A stretch of DNA of 64,000 bases from positions 1-64,000 of the forward strand of contig DXDM01000002.1 in NCBI GenBank assembly GCA_019115485.1. The letters are read 5' to 3'. A program made the translations under genes and the position numbers. Positions 43,639-55,284 of this stretch are shown here, piece after piece (the stretch's first letter is position 1; every line of letters begins with the position of its first letter). The notes below the pieces were generated by a model. The model made no database searches. It was not told where the DNA came from and saw nothing but the letters and a program-made list of their open reading frames with translations. The stretch is from Candidatus Barnesiella excrementavium. Its GTDB lineage: Bacteria; Bacteroidota; Bacteroidia; Bacteroidales; Barnesiellaceae.

Positions 43639-45309
43639 ATGAAATCAAGTCTTAAATTCGTATTTTCACTGTTCCTTGCTGCCGGTTCCTTGACCGCTTT
43701 TGCCGCCAGCTATACCGACGGAATAGAGTATTTCAAAGCCGGTCAACCCGATCGGGCCAAAATCTTGTTGGAGCGTACGCTTGACGATGCAGGAACCAAT
43801 AAGGCCGAGTCGTATTACTACCTGGGCGAAATCGCCTTCGGCAATAAAGACTATGCTGCTGCCGCCGAATATTATAAGAAAGGTCTTGCCGAGGATCCCT
43901 TGTATGCCTACAACATCGTGGGACAAGGTAAACTCGCATTGACAGGTGCCGATAAGGAAGCCGCTGAAAAAGAGGCCGAGAAATATTTCAAGGAGGCATT
44001 GAAAGGGAAAAACAAAAAAGATGCCGGCCTTAATCTGGCGATTGCCAAAGCCTACTACGAAACGGGAGTTCCCGGGTACGAGGATTACATGAAGAAATCG
44101 TACAAGGCCGATAAGAAATACCCCGACTATTTCATGTTCGAAGGCGATGTGCTGGTCGACCAGCAAAAATATGGCGACGCTTGTGGACGCTATGAAAACG
44201 CCATCTACTTCGATCCCAATTGTATCGAGGCCTACGTAAAATATTCACATATCTATTTCGACATCAACCCCACGTTGGCTATCCAGAAACTCGAAGAGTT
44301 GCAGACGATTGCCCCCAATTCGGCAATTGCTCAACGCGAAATGGCCGAGGCTTACTACAAAAATTCGCAATATACCAAGGCTGCCGAGGCTTATGAGAAA
44401 TATATGCAGAACCCCAACCACTTCCAGACCGACCGTCCTCGCCTGGCTACCCTGTTGTTCTACGGCAAACGTTACGACGAGTCGTTGGAACTGGCCAAAG
44501 ACATCTTGTCGCGCGACCCGCAAAACTTTGTGATTCGCCGTATCGTGATGTACGATAACTACGAGTTGGGCAATATGGAAGCCGCCGAGCAAGCTGCTGT
44601 TGAGTTCCTGGGTATGGATCCGGGCGACAATGTATTCACCGCCCGTGACCACCTTACCTATGGCGACATTCTGTTGAAGGAGAAAAAATATGCCGAGGCC
44701 ATTGTTCAATACGAGAAAGCTTATGAGTTGGACAATACCCGCACCGATATTCTCAAAGTACTGAGCGATGCTTACGAGCGTAACAAAGATTATCCGAAAG
44801 CCATCGACGTATATGAGAAATACATGAACGCCGATACGGTAAACAATCAACGTGTCATGGATTACTACATGTTGGGTCAGATTTGTTACAGTGCCGGACA
44901 GGCTGCCATGGATAGCGTAGAACTGCGCGACATGTATCTGATTAAAGCCGACTCGATGTTCAAGGTTGTTGTAGAGCGTGCCCCGACGGACTATCGAGGC
45001 TACTTGTGGCGTGCCCGTGCCGCAGCCGTGCGCGACCCCGAGTTGAAAGAAGGTTTGGCCGAGCCGCTGTACAAAGAGACCCTGACGGTTCTCGACCAAG
45101 ACCCCACGAACCGTGAGAAATCGGCAACCAAACGTACCTATATCGAGGCTTACAAATATTTGGGCTATTACAATTATCTGCAAACAACCACACCTTCCAA
45201 GAAGAACGAGGCTATTGCCGCCACCAAGGACTATTGGAACAAGATGCTTGAACTGGATCCGCAGAATACCGAGATTATCGAGGCTCTGAAAACACTCGAT
45301 ACCCTCTAA
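43639..45309 (+). CDS. Exported tetratricopeptide repeat protein
   Basis: A 556-aa protein with signal peptide ('FVFSLFLAAGSLTAFAA') and at least eight TPR units ('ESYYYLGEIAFGNKDYAAAAEYY', cited in short: YYYLGEIAFGNKDYAAA; 'AQREMAEAYYKNSQYTKAAE'; 'LTYGDILLKEKKYAEAIVQY'). It is likely a periplasmic or outer-membrane-associated scaffold. It closes the exb/ton cluster, 33 nt after the PstS-like gene, and is followed by a terminator. Confidence 0.85.
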   Translation: MKSSLKFVFSLFLAAGSLTAFAASYTDGIEYFKAGQPDRAKILLERTLDDAGTNKAESYYYLGEIAFGNKDYAAAAEYYKKGLAEDPLYAYNIVGQGKLALTGADKEAAEKEAEKYFKEALKGKNKKDAGLNLAIAKAYYETGVPGYEDYMKKSYKADKKYPDYFMFEGDVLVDQQKYGDACGRYENAIYFDPNCIEAYVKYSHIYFDINPTLAIQKLEELQTIAPNSAIAQREMAEAYYKNSQYTKAAEAYEKYMQNPNHFQTDRPRLATLLFYGKRYDESLELAKDILSRDPQNFVIRRIVMYDNYELGNMEAAEQAAVEFLGMDPGDNVFTARDHLTYGDILLKEKKYAEAIVQYEKAYELDNTRTDILKVLSDAYERNKDYPKAIDVYEKYMNADTVNNQRVMDYYMLGQICYSAGQAAMDSVELRDMYLIKADSMFKVVVERAPTDYRGYLWRARAAAVRDPELKEGLAEPLYKETLTVLDQDPTNREKSATKRTYIEAYKYLGYYNYLQTTTPSKKNEAIAATKDYWNKMLELDPQNTEIIEALKTLDTL

Positions 45310-45332
45310 TCGATACCCTCGTAAGAGTTAAA

Positions 45333-45370
45333 ACGAAGCGACAGCCGCAGGCTGCCGCTTCGTTTTTTTA
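45333..45370 (+). terminator. Terminator after the exb/ton cluster
   Basis: ACGAAGCG.CAGCC pairs with GGCTG.CGCTTCGT around GCA, followed by seven T. Confidence 0.9.
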
Positions 45371-45785
45371 TGTGAAAGTCTGTCCCAAAAAGGATATAAT
45401 TTGGTGCGAAATGCAGATAAAAATAAAAAAGAATATTCCCGTGGGCTTTTGTTGGAAATAAAATTTGTATATTTGTGCGACAAAAATTTTCGAGGAATAA
45501 TGGGCGGAAAAACGAAGGACTTTTGACAACAAGCAGCCGCTTGTGAACTTTGTTTGAAATAGCTTAAATCCTTGGGTATAAATAAAGTGAGACTGTATGT
45601 TTGGCTCTGAGTGGAATAAGGCGATATTGGATTGCGCGGCCGTGTTTATGGCAGAGCGGTGCCGTATCTCCATCTCGGGCGTGTATGTATAGTTATGAAC
45701 AGAGGGGCCTTGTATTGCGAATGCGTCAATACGGGGCTTTGTTATGAAAAAGAAAATAGAAAATAAATACAAACTAATTTAACGT
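45371..45785 (+). promoter_or_regulatory. Long upstream region of nuoA
   Basis: A TATATTTG box (45468-45475) is a perfect -7 match, with TTTG (45448-45451) only 16 nt upstream. The predicted leader is about 300 nt, unusually long. It holds a short 31-codon frame (45597-45692) of doubtful value and a hairpin (GCCTTGTATTG/CAATACGGGGC, 45707-45737) followed by TTTG rather than a full T-run, just before nuoA. No known riboswitch was recognised. Confidence 0.45.
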
Positions 45786-46136
45786 ATGAATTCTGCACTA
45801 TTTGTAGTTGTATTGATTACCGGATTGGCGTTGGTAGGAGCGGCACTGTTGATTGCCGGCCTTATCTCTCCGCGCTCGTTCAATCCGCAGAAGGGTGAGC
45901 CCTATGAGTGTGGTATCCCCTCGCGAGGCGAATCGTGGATGCAGTTCAAGGTAGGCTACTATCTGTTTGCCATACTGTATCTGATGTTCGACGTCGAAAC
46001 GGTATTCTTGTTCCCCTGGGCGGTTATATTGAAAGATTTGGGTATAGCCGGATTATTTAATATTTTATTTTTCATGGTAATACTTATCCTGGGATTGGTA
46101 TATGCCTGGAAGAAAGGAGCACTCGAATGGAAGTGA
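45786..46136 (+). CDS. nuoA: NADH-quinone oxidoreductase subunit A
   Basis: A 116-aa three-helix membrane subunit of complex I at the junction between arm and membrane. Conserved: '[28 protein letters not shown]' (given in parts: KGEPYECGI and [10 protein letters not shown]) and '[12 protein letters not shown]'. It overlaps nuoB by 10 nt and opens the split nuo cluster. Confidence 0.97.
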   Translation: MNSALFVVVLITGLALVGAALLIAGLISPRSFNPQKGEPYECGIPSRGESWMQFKVGYYLFAILYLMFDVETVFLFPWAVILKDLGIAGLFNILFFMVILILGLVYAWKKGALEWK

Positions 46137-46711
46137 AAATCAAATCGATGAAGTATGAAGACTTCAAAGACAATGAATATATCGAACAACTTATCAGCGA
46201 GCTCAAAGCATCGCACACCAATGTGGTGGTGGGGTGCCTTGACGAAGTCATCAATTGGGGCCGGTCCAACTCTTTGTGGCCGCTTACCTTTGCGACAAGT
46301 TGCTGCGGTATCGAGTTTATGTCACTCGGCGCAGCGCGGTACGACATGGCCCGTTTCGGGTTTGAAGTAGCCCGTGCCAGTCCGCGTCAGGCCGACTTTG
46401 TGATGGTGGCCGGTACGATTGTACATCGTATGGCTCCGGTGCTCAAACGGTTGTATGACCAGTTGGCCGAGCCCAAGTATGTAGTGGCCGTAGGCGGTTG
46501 TGCCGTATCGGGAGGCCCGTTCAAGAATTCGTACCACGTGCTGAAAGGCGTCGACGAGATTTTGCCGGTCGATGTCTATATCCCGGGGTGTCCCCCGCGG
46601 CCCGAAGCCATGTTCTATGGTTTGATGCAGTTGCAACGCAAGGTGAAAGTAGAAAAATTCTTCGGTGGCGTAAACCGTCAGGAAAAACGAGAGAAAGTAT
46701 TTGGAAAATAA
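46127..46711 (+). CDS. nuoB: NADH-quinone oxidoreductase subunit B
   Basis: A 194-aa peripheral subunit holding the terminal 4Fe-4S cluster N2, with ligands in 'TSCCGIEFM', '[11 protein letters not shown]' and '[10 protein letters not shown]'. It passes electrons to quinone. The first ATG overlaps nuoA; an alternative ATG at 46148 would shorten it by seven residues. Confidence 0.97.
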   Translation: MEVKIKSMKYEDFKDNEYIEQLISELKASHTNVVVGCLDEVINWGRSNSLWPLTFATSCCGIEFMSLGAARYDMARFGFEVARASPRQADFVMVAGTIVHRMAPVLKRLYDQLAEPKYVVAVGGCAVSGGPFKNSYHVLKGVDEILPVDVYIPGCPPRPEAMFYGLMQLQRKVKVEKFFGGVNRQEKREKVFGK

Positions 46712-46725
46712 TATAAGTTACCTAT

Positions 46726-48348
46726 ATGGCAAACATACAGCAAGAAATAAGCAGTTTTCTGCCGGAAGCCACCTTCGTGGAGGGGCCTATCCTGGAAGTG
46801 TCGGTGCCCGATGCCAAGTGGCACGACCTGGCGCTTTATCTGCGTGACAAACTGCACTTCGACTATTTGGTTTCTATCGTAGGCATGGACTGGGGCGAGA
46901 CTCTGGGCTGTGTCTATTATCTCACGCGCACGGCCGACAACGAGCAAGTATCGGTAAAAGTTGAAACTGCCGACCGCGAAAATCCGTTGCTCCACTCGGT
47001 CGTAGACCTTTGGAAATCGGCCTATTTGTATGAGCGCGAGGTTTACGACTTCTTCGGAATCCGTTTCATCAATCACCCCGACATGCGGCGTCTCTTCCTG
47101 CGCAACGACTGGGTGGGTTATCCCTTGCGCAAGGACTACAACGCCGATCCCGAGGTAAATCCCATTCGCCTCGAACACGAAGCTGTCGACGATGTGACAC
47201 ATGCCATTGTCGAGACTCCCGACGGAAAACTCGAAGAGCGCACGAACGTGCTGTTCGCCCCCGAGGAGTTTGTTGTCAACATAGGCCCGCAGCACCCTGC
47301 CACGCACGGTGTATTGCGCTTGCGCACCTCGCTCGACGGCGAGATTGTCAAGAAAATCGATGTCTATTGCGGTTATGTACACCGGGGTATCGAGAAGTTG
47401 TGCGAGTCGCTCACCTATCCGCAGACGCTCCACTTTGCCGACCGTCTCGACTATCTGTCGGCTCAGCAGAACCGTCATGCCGTGTGCCTCTGTATTGAGG
47501 ACGCCCTGCAAGTCGAGGTCCCGGCCCGTGCCCAGTATGTGCGCACCATCATGGACGAGCTGATGCGTATCTCGTCGCACCTGTTGTTCTATGCGACCTT
47601 CTGCATGGACCTGGGTGCCACGACCGCCTTCTTCTACGGATTCCGCGATCGTGAGAAAATTCTCGACATCTTTGAGGAGACTTGCGGTGCCCGCATGACC
47701 TTCAACTACTATACAATCGGCGGTCTGATGGCCGACATTCACCCCGACTTCCAGCGCAAGGTGAAAGAGTTCTGCGCCTACATGCCGGGCATGTTGAAAG
47801 ATTATCACCAGTTGTTTACCGGCAACGTGATAGCCCAGCAACGTATGAAAGGCGTGGGATTGCTCTCGCGCGAAGATGCCATCTCGTACGGTATTGCCGG
47901 TCCGTCGGGCCGTGCTTCGGGTTGGGCTTGCGACGTACGTAAGAATCACCCGTATGCGTTGTACGATAAGGTCGAGTTCAACGAGGTTCTCCGCACCGAG
48001 GGCGACGTCTTTGCCCGCTACATGGTGCGTATGGACGAAATCTTGGAGTCGATTCACATTATCGAGCAACTCATCGACAATATTCCCGAAGGCGACTATG
48101 CCGTGAAGATGAAACCCATCATCAAGCTGCCCGAAGGCCGTTACTTCCGTCAGGTCGAGGCCAGTCGTGGTCCGATAGGTATCTTTATCGAGAGCCATGG
48201 GGACAAGAATCCTTACCGGTTGAAAATCAATTCGGCTTGTTTGCCGCTGGTTGGCGGGCTCGACGCGATGTGTCGCAACGGAAAAATTGCCGACCTCATT
48301 GCCATCGGCGGTTCGCTCGACTATGTAATCCCCGATATGGACAGATAA
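46726..48348 (+). CDS. nuoCD: NADH-quinone oxidoreductase fused subunit C/D
   Basis: A 540-aa fusion. Residues about 1-150 are the NuoC part ('YLVSIVGMDWGE', 'YLYEREVYDFFGI', 'RRLFLRNDWVGYPLRKDY'); from about 180 it is NuoD ('NIGPQHPATHGVLRL', 'GYVHRGIEKLCE', 'SLDYVIPDMDR' at the end). NuoD forms the quinone pocket with NuoB. The fusion is common in Bacteroidota and some proteobacteria. Confidence 0.96.
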   Translation: MANIQQEISSFLPEATFVEGPILEVSVPDAKWHDLALYLRDKLHFDYLVSIVGMDWGETLGCVYYLTRTADNEQVSVKVETADRENPLLHSVVDLWKSAYLYEREVYDFFGIRFINHPDMRRLFLRNDWVGYPLRKDYNADPEVNPIRLEHEAVDDVTHAIVETPDGKLEERTNVLFAPEEFVVNIGPQHPATHGVLRLRTSLDGEIVKKIDVYCGYVHRGIEKLCESLTYPQTLHFADRLDYLSAQQNRHAVCLCIEDALQVEVPARAQYVRTIMDELMRISSHLLFYATFCMDLGATTAFFYGFRDREKILDIFEETCGARMTFNYYTIGGLMADIHPDFQRKVKEFCAYMPGMLKDYHQLFTGNVIAQQRMKGVGLLSREDAISYGIAGPSGRASGWACDVRKNHPYALYDKVEFNEVLRTEGDVFARYMVRMDEILESIHIIEQLIDNIPEGDYAVKMKPIIKLPEGRYFRQVEASRGPIGIFIESHGDKNPYRLKINSACLPLVGGLDAMCRNGKIADLIAIGGSLDYVIPDMDR

Positions 48349-48380
48349 TTAGTAATCAAAAATAAATTAAAGAATAAGTT

Positions 48381-49457
48381 ATGTTCGACTTTTCGATAGT
48401 TACCCACTGGATCGATAATTTGTTGAGGAGCGTGATGCCCGGCTGGGGAGCTTTGCTGATTGAATTTGTATTGGTAGGCGTGGCGCTGTTGCTGCTGTAT
48501 GCCGTGCTGGCCCTGTTCTACATATATTTTGAACGTAAGGTGTGCGCCTTTTTCCAGTGCCGTCTGGGCCCCAATCGGGTAGGCCCCTACGGTATCTTCC
48601 AGAGTGTGGCCGATATGTTCAAAATCCTGATTAAGGAGTTGATATCGTTGAATCACATCGATAAGTTCCTGTTCAATCTGGCACCATATCTGGTCATCGT
48701 CGCTTCGATGCTGGCCTTCGGCTGTCTGCCGTTCGGCAAAGGATTGCAGGTAATCGATTTCAATATCGGTATATTCTTCCTGATAGCCGTTTCGTCGATA
48801 GGTGTGCTGGGTATTCTGCTGGCCGGTTGGTCGAGCCACAACAAATACACGCTCATCGGTGCTATCCGAAGCGGTGCACAGATGGTCAGCTACGAGCTCT
48901 CCATCGGGTTGTCGGTATTGACAATGGTCGTATTTGCCGGCACGATGTCGATTACCGGTATCGTCGAGGCACAGAACAACGGTTGGTTCATCTTCACGGG
49001 ACACATTCCCGCCATCGTGGCCTTCCTCGTCTACCTGGTAGCCGGTACGGCCGAGACCAATCGTGGCCCGTTCGACTTGCCCGAGGCCGAAAGTGAGTTG
49101 ACCGCCGGTTATCACACCGAGTATTCGGGTATTCACTTCGGTTTCTTCTACCTGGCCGAGTATCTGAACCTCTTCATCGTCTCGGGAGTAGCCTCGTTGC
49201 TCTTCCTGGGTGGCTGGATGCCGTTCCACATTCCCGGTTGGGAGAGCTTCAACCACATCATGGACTATATTCCCTCGGTGGTTTGGTTCTTTGGGAAAGC
49301 CATCGTTATCTCGTTTATCATCATTTGGTTCAAGTGGACTTTCCCCCGGTTGAGAATCGACCAACTGTTGCGTCTCGAATGGAAATACTTGTTGCCGATA
49401 AACTTGGTAAACCTCTTTGTTATGGTGCTCATCGTTATTTACGGGTTGCACTTTTAA
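48381..49457 (+). CDS. nuoH: NADH-quinone oxidoreductase subunit H
   Basis: A 358-aa membrane subunit with eight or nine helices that lines the quinone channel. Conserved loops '[21 protein letters not shown]' (in parts: [11 protein letters not shown] and RLGPNRVGP), '[20 protein letters not shown]' and '[18 protein letters not shown]' are present. The next gene, only 36 nt on and without a terminator between, is atpD rather than nuoI. Confidence 0.97.
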   Translation: MFDFSIVTHWIDNLLRSVMPGWGALLIEFVLVGVALLLLYAVLALFYIYFERKVCAFFQCRLGPNRVGPYGIFQSVADMFKILIKELISLNHIDKFLFNLAPYLVIVASMLAFGCLPFGKGLQVIDFNIGIFFLIAVSSIGVLGILLAGWSSHNKYTLIGAIRSGAQMVSYELSIGLSVLTMVVFAGTMSITGIVEAQNNGWFIFTGHIPAIVAFLVYLVAGTAETNRGPFDLPEAESELTAGYHTEYSGIHFGFFYLAEYLNLFIVSGVASLLFLGGWMPFHIPGWESFNHIMDYIPSVVWFFGKAIVISFIIIWFKWTFPRLRIDQLLRLEWKYLLPINLVNLFVMVLIVIYGLHF

Positions 49458-51005
<1,548 letters not shown>

Positions 51006-51021
51006 AAAAGAGATGTGAAGT

Positions 51022-51255
51022 ATGGTACTTGAAATTATATCGTCGGAACAAATCCTTTTCCAAGGAGAGGTCGAATCGGTCACCTTGCCGGGTGCCCAGG
51101 GTTCGTTTACCGTTCTTGAAAATCATGCATCGCTGGTCTCGACGCTCGATGCCGGTACCATTGAATATGTGACGGCAGGCGAACGCCATTCGGTACCTGT
51201 CGGTGGAGGGTTTGTCGATGTGGATAACAACCGTGTAGCCGTGTGCGTGCGGTAA
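51022..51255 (+). CDS. atpC: ATP synthase subunit epsilon (short form)
   Basis: Only 77 aa: the N-terminal beta-sandwich is complete ('EIISSEQILFQGEVESVTLPG', in parts: EIISSEQILF, VESVTLPG; 'GSFTVLENHASLVSTL'), but the C-terminal helical hairpin of classical epsilon (about 130 aa) is absent. That hairpin carries ATP-hydrolysis inhibition in E. coli, so this enzyme must lack that brake. Short epsilon is usual in Bacteroidota. It links the central stalk gamma to the c-ring. Confidence 0.92.
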   Translation: MVLEIISSEQILFQGEVESVTLPGAQGSFTVLENHASLVSTLDAGTIEYVTAGERHSVPVGGGFVDVDNNRVAVCVR

Positions 51256-51273
51256 TTGGTGGAGTAAAAAGAG

Positions 51274-52356
51274 ATGAGAAAACAAATCGCATACATAGTT
51301 GCCTTTCTGATGATGGCCTTTTCGTTCAATCTGTCGGCTCAGCAGACGAGCGAGACGGAAGAGACGAAAGCCTTCAACCCGAAAGAGACGATTTTTAAGC
51401 ACCTGCTCGATGAATATAGCTGGGAGTTGCCTTTCTCGCACGAGCATAAGATTACGCTCCCGGTTATTGTGAGAGACTACAAGGGCGACTGGAAGGTATT
51501 CTGGTCGAGCCGTCTCGAACATGGACAGCAGTACGAAGGATTCTACATCGCTCAGGACGGCCCCAACAAGGGCAAGGTCGAGAGTGTCGACGACCAGGGC
51601 AACCGCTACCGGCCGCTCGACCTGTCGATTACGAAAAACGTGCTGGCCTTGATTATCGCTGCCTTGTTGTGCATGTGGTGTGTGCTCTCGGTAGCCCGCT
51701 GGTACAAGAAGAAACACTACAAGGCACCCCGCAAGGGGGTAGGGGCTATCGAGTTCCTCATTGAGTTTATCTATACGGGAGTCATCAAGAGCACCTTGGG
51801 CGACAAGGCCCCTCGGTTTGCCCCCTATCTGCTCACGATATTCTTCTTCATCTTGCTGATGAACCTGCTGGGACTGATTGTCATCTTCCCCGGTGGAGCC
51901 AACCTGACGGGTAATATTGCCGTCACCATGGTGCTGGCCCTGTGTACTTTTATCGTGGTCAACGTGAAGGGAACCAAGGAGTATTGGAAAGAGACCTTCT
52001 GGCCCGATGTGCCTCTGTGGTTGAAGTTTCCGCTGCCCATCATGCCGCTCATCGAGGTGTTTGGAATCTTCACCAAACCGGCGGCCCTCATGGTCCGTCT
52101 CTTTGCCAACATGATGGGAGGCCACATGATTATCCTGTCGCTCATCTCGCTCATCTTCATCTTTGGAGCCTTTGGAGCCGTGGTAGTAGGCGGTATAACC
52201 GTCGTATCGGTATTCTTCTCGCTCTTCATGTTGATGATCGATACCCTGGTATCGTTTATCCAGGCCTATGTATTTACGATGCTTTCGACCCTGTTCATCT
52301 CGTTGGCACAGGTCGAGGGGCATCATGAAGGAAAAGTAGAAAAAGTAGAAAAATAA
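51274..52356 (+). CDS. atpB: ATP synthase subunit a with long exported N-terminus
   Basis: The a-subunit provides the proton half-channels. This one is 360 aa, about 100 longer than the E. coli form, because an N-terminal signal-like segment ('YIVAFLMMAFSFNLSAQ') and a hydrophilic periplasmic stretch (about 25-115) precede the usual helices. The essential arginine lies in 'LMVRLFANMMGGHMI'. An extended AtpB is typical of Bacteroidota; the role of the extra domain is unknown. In many relatives a small gene lies between atpC and atpB; here the gap is only 18 nt. Confidence 0.94.
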   Translation: MRKQIAYIVAFLMMAFSFNLSAQQTSETEETKAFNPKETIFKHLLDEYSWELPFSHEHKITLPVIVRDYKGDWKVFWSSRLEHGQQYEGFYIAQDGPNKGKVESVDDQGNRYRPLDLSITKNVLALIIAALLCMWCVLSVARWYKKKHYKAPRKGVGAIEFLIEFIYTGVIKSTLGDKAPRFAPYLLTIFFFILLMNLLGLIVIFPGGANLTGNIAVTMVLALCTFIVVNVKGTKEYWKETFWPDVPLWLKFPLPIMPLIEVFGIFTKPAALMVRLFANMMGGHMIILSLISLIFIFGAFGAVVVGGITVVSVFFSLFMLMIDTLVSFIQAYVFTMLSTLFISLAQVEGHHEGKVEKVEK

Positions 52357-52376
52357 AATAAATGTATAATCTCTAA

Positions 52377-52643
<267 letters not shown>

Positions 52644-52652
52644 TCGTAAGAT

Positions 52653-53150
52653 ATGGAACTGTTCACGCCCGAAATAGGCTTGGTATTTTGGATGTTCGTT
52701 GTCTTCGTCATCCTGTTTGTCATACTCGCCAAGTTTGGCTGGCCCTACATTTTGCGCAGCCTCGACGAACGAGCCGAGTTCATTGACAAGGGGGTGGAGT
52801 ATGCCCAGGAGGCCAAATCGCACCTGGATAACGCACAGGCCGAAGCCAAAGCTCTTTTGGTCGAAGCGCAGAAACAACAAATGGAGATTCTGCACGAAGC
52901 TGCCCAGATGAAGACTCAGATTATTGAGGAAGCACGTCAGGCAGCCTCGGTAGAAGCTAAAAAAGTGATGGACGCTGCGGCCGTGTCGATCGAGCAGGCC
53001 CGCAAAGAGTCGGAACTCCAATTCCGCCGCGAAGTGAGCCAGTTTGCCCTGCAAATTGCCGAGAAGATGATGCGCAAGCAACTCTCCGACGACAAGACAC
53101 AGGTCGAAATGGTCGACAAACTGTTGAATGAAATCGAGAATCAAAACTAA
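52653..53150 (+). CDS. atpF: ATP synthase subunit b
   Basis: The 165-aa peripheral stalk: one N-terminal membrane helix ('LVFWMFVVFVILFVILAKF') followed by a long Ala/Glu/Lys/Gln-rich coiled coil. Only one b gene is present, so it is a homodimer. It begins 9 nt after atpE and ends 6 nt before atpH. Confidence 0.96.
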   Translation: MELFTPEIGLVFWMFVVFVILFVILAKFGWPYILRSLDERAEFIDKGVEYAQEAKSHLDNAQAEAKALLVEAQKQQMEILHEAAQMKTQIIEEARQAASVEAKKVMDAAAVSIEQARKESELQFRREVSQFALQIAEKMMRKQLSDDKTQVEMVDKLLNEIENQN

Positions 53151-53156
53151 TAGAAC

Positions 53157-53699
53157 ATGAACGAGGGGTTAATACCGAATAGATATGCGAAAGCTCTCTA
53201 CAAATACGCCCGGGAACATGGTGTGGCCGAGGCGATTTATGAAGAGATGAAACGCCTTGATGACGCCTTTAAGGCGCATCCCGAGTTTTCAAAAGTATTG
53301 GGTAACCCGGCTCTTTCTCCTTCGGACAAGGTACGGGTGCTGTCATCGGTTTTCGGTGAAAAGCCCGACGACTATCTGCTCCGTTTTGTTCAGTTAGTTA
53401 TCAAGAACCGTCGCGAAACGTTTGTAAGGTCTATCGGACTGGCCTATCAGGATATCTATCGCCGGGCCAACCACATTGCCCGCGTGACGATAATCACCGC
53501 CACCGCCTTGAACAAAGAGGTGCTGGGGCGCATCGGCGACCTTATGAAAAAGCAAACGGACAAGACGCTGGAATTTGTATATGAAATAGATCCCACCCTT
53601 ATCGGCGGATTTATTTTGCGCGTAGATTTGATGCAATTAGATGCTTCGGTCAATAGTGAATTAAAAAAATTGCGTTTGAAATTGCTAAACAGCAAGTGA
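53157..53699 (+). CDS. atpH: ATP synthase subunit delta
   Basis: A 180-aa protein that caps F1 and holds the b stalk. N-terminal '[16 protein letters not shown]' and C-terminal '[22 protein letters not shown]' region (in parts: [13 protein letters not shown]) are diagnostic. One base separates it from atpA. Confidence 0.96.
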   Translation: MNEGLIPNRYAKALYKYAREHGVAEAIYEEMKRLDDAFKAHPEFSKVLGNPALSPSDKVRVLSSVFGEKPDDYLLRFVQLVIKNRRETFVRSIGLAYQDIYRRANHIARVTIITATALNKEVLGRIGDLMKKQTDKTLEFVYEIDPTLIGGFILRVDLMQLDASVNSELKKLRLKLLNSK

Positions 53700-53700
53700 T

Positions 53701-55278
53701 ATGATAAAACCCAGTGAAATATCGGATATATTAAAGAAACAACTCGACGAGGTCGACACCAAAATCAATTTCGAAGAAGTAGGTACTGTTCTCGAAGTGG
53801 GTGATGGCGTGGCTCACGTGTACGGGCTCGACAATGTGCGTTCCAGCGAATTGATTGAGTTTGAAAACGGTGTACACGGTGTGGCCATGAACCTGGAAGA
53901 GAGCAATGTGGGTGTCATCTTGCTCGATAACGTCGACAAGGTTACCGAGAACATGACTGCCCGTCGCACCGGCGAAATAGCCTCTCTGCCTGTGGGTGAA
54001 GGATTGCTTGGTCGAGTTATCAATACGTTGGGTGAACCTATCGATGGCGCAGGTCCCATTCAAGGCGACCTTATCAGATTGCCCCTCGAGCGCAAGGCTC
54101 CGGGTGTAATCTTCCGCCAACCGGTAAAGCAACCCTTGCAGACCGGTATCAAGGCCATCGACTCGATGGTGCCCATCGGCCGCGGACAACGTGAGCTGAT
54201 TATCGGCGACCGCCAGATCGGTAAGACGGCGATTGCCATCGACACGATTATCAACCAACGGGACAATTACAAAAACGGGACTCCCCTTTATTGTATCTAT
54301 GTGGCTATCGGACAGAAAGCCTCGTCGGTAGCCGCTCTGGTCAATACCCTGCGGGAACACGGAGCCCTCGACTATACGGTCGTGCTGGCCGCCAATGCCT
54401 CCGACTCGGCTGCGATGCGCTACTATGCACCGTTTGCCGGTGCCGCCATCGGCGAGTATTTCAGAGACCGCGGCTGTCACGCACTGGTCATCTACGACGA
54501 CCTCTCGAAACAGGCCGTGGCCTATCGTGAAATTTCGTTGATTCTGCGTCGTCCTTCGGGTCGTGAAGCCTACCCGGGCGATATCTTCTACCTGCACTCC
54601 CGTCTGCTCGAGCGTGCCGCCAAGATTATCGAGAACGACGAGGTAGCCGCTTCGATGAACGACCTGCCCGAGGTATTGAAGCCGATGGTAAAAGGTGGCG
54701 GTTCGTTGACAGCCCTGCCTATCATCGAGACCCAGGCCGGTGACGTGTCGGCCTATATCCCTACCAACGTGATTTCGATTACCGACGGTCAGATATTCTT
54801 GGAGACCGCCCTCTTCAACCAGGGTGTGCGTCCCGCCATCAACGTAGGTATCTCGGTTTCGCGTGTGGGTGGTAGCGCTCAGGTGAAGGCCATGAAGAAG
54901 ATTGCCGGTACGTTGAAGATCGACCAGGCTCAGTTCCGTGAGCTCGAATCGTTCACCAAGTTCGGTGGCGATGTCGACCCGGTAACCGCCATGACCATCG
55001 ACAAGGGTCGCAAGAACGAGCGTATCCTCATACAGCCCCAGTATTCGCCTGTCCCCGTCGAGGAGGAGATTGCCATCATCTATTGCGGTACGCAAGGATT
55101 GTTGCACAACGTACCTCTCGACAAGGTAGCCGAATTTGAGAAATTGTATTTGCAGATATTGAAATCAAAATATAGCCACGAGGTTCTGGACGAACTGCGG
55201 GCCGGACATCTCGACGACAAGATTTCCGCCCTCATGACCGAGGTCGCTACCGAGGTGGCTAATCGATTTAAGGCATAA
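53701..55278 (+). CDS. atpA: ATP synthase subunit alpha
   Basis: The 525-aa non-catalytic nucleotide-binding subunit of F1, with '[15 protein letters not shown]' (P-loop), '[10 protein letters not shown]'-type '[16 protein letters not shown]' and '[20 protein letters not shown]' (in parts: [13 protein letters not shown]). Full length. It lies between atpH and atpG with 1 and 6 nt gaps. Confidence 0.98.
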   Translation: MIKPSEISDILKKQLDEVDTKINFEEVGTVLEVGDGVAHVYGLDNVRSSELIEFENGVHGVAMNLEESNVGVILLDNVDKVTENMTARRTGEIASLPVGEGLLGRVINTLGEPIDGAGPIQGDLIRLPLERKAPGVIFRQPVKQPLQTGIKAIDSMVPIGRGQRELIIGDRQIGKTAIAIDTIINQRDNYKNGTPLYCIYVAIGQKASSVAALVNTLREHGALDYTVVLAANASDSAAMRYYAPFAGAAIGEYFRDRGCHALVIYDDLSKQAVAYREISLILRRPSGREAYPGDIFYLHSRLLERAAKIIENDEVAASMNDLPEVLKPMVKGGGSLTALPIIETQAGDVSAYIPTNVISITDGQIFLETALFNQGVRPAINVGISVSRVGGSAQVKAMKKIAGTLKIDQAQFRELESFTKFGGDVDPVTAMTIDKGRKNERILIQPQYSPVPVEEEIAIIYCGTQGLLHNVPLDKVAEFEKLYLQILKSKYSHEVLDELRAGHLDDKISALMTEVATEVANRFKA

Positions 55279-55284
55279 TAGACT

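Noticed and set aside
45597-45692. 31-codon frame in the nuoA leader
   Set aside because: No start signal or plausible link to a hairpin, and weak coding character; kept only as a remark on the leader.
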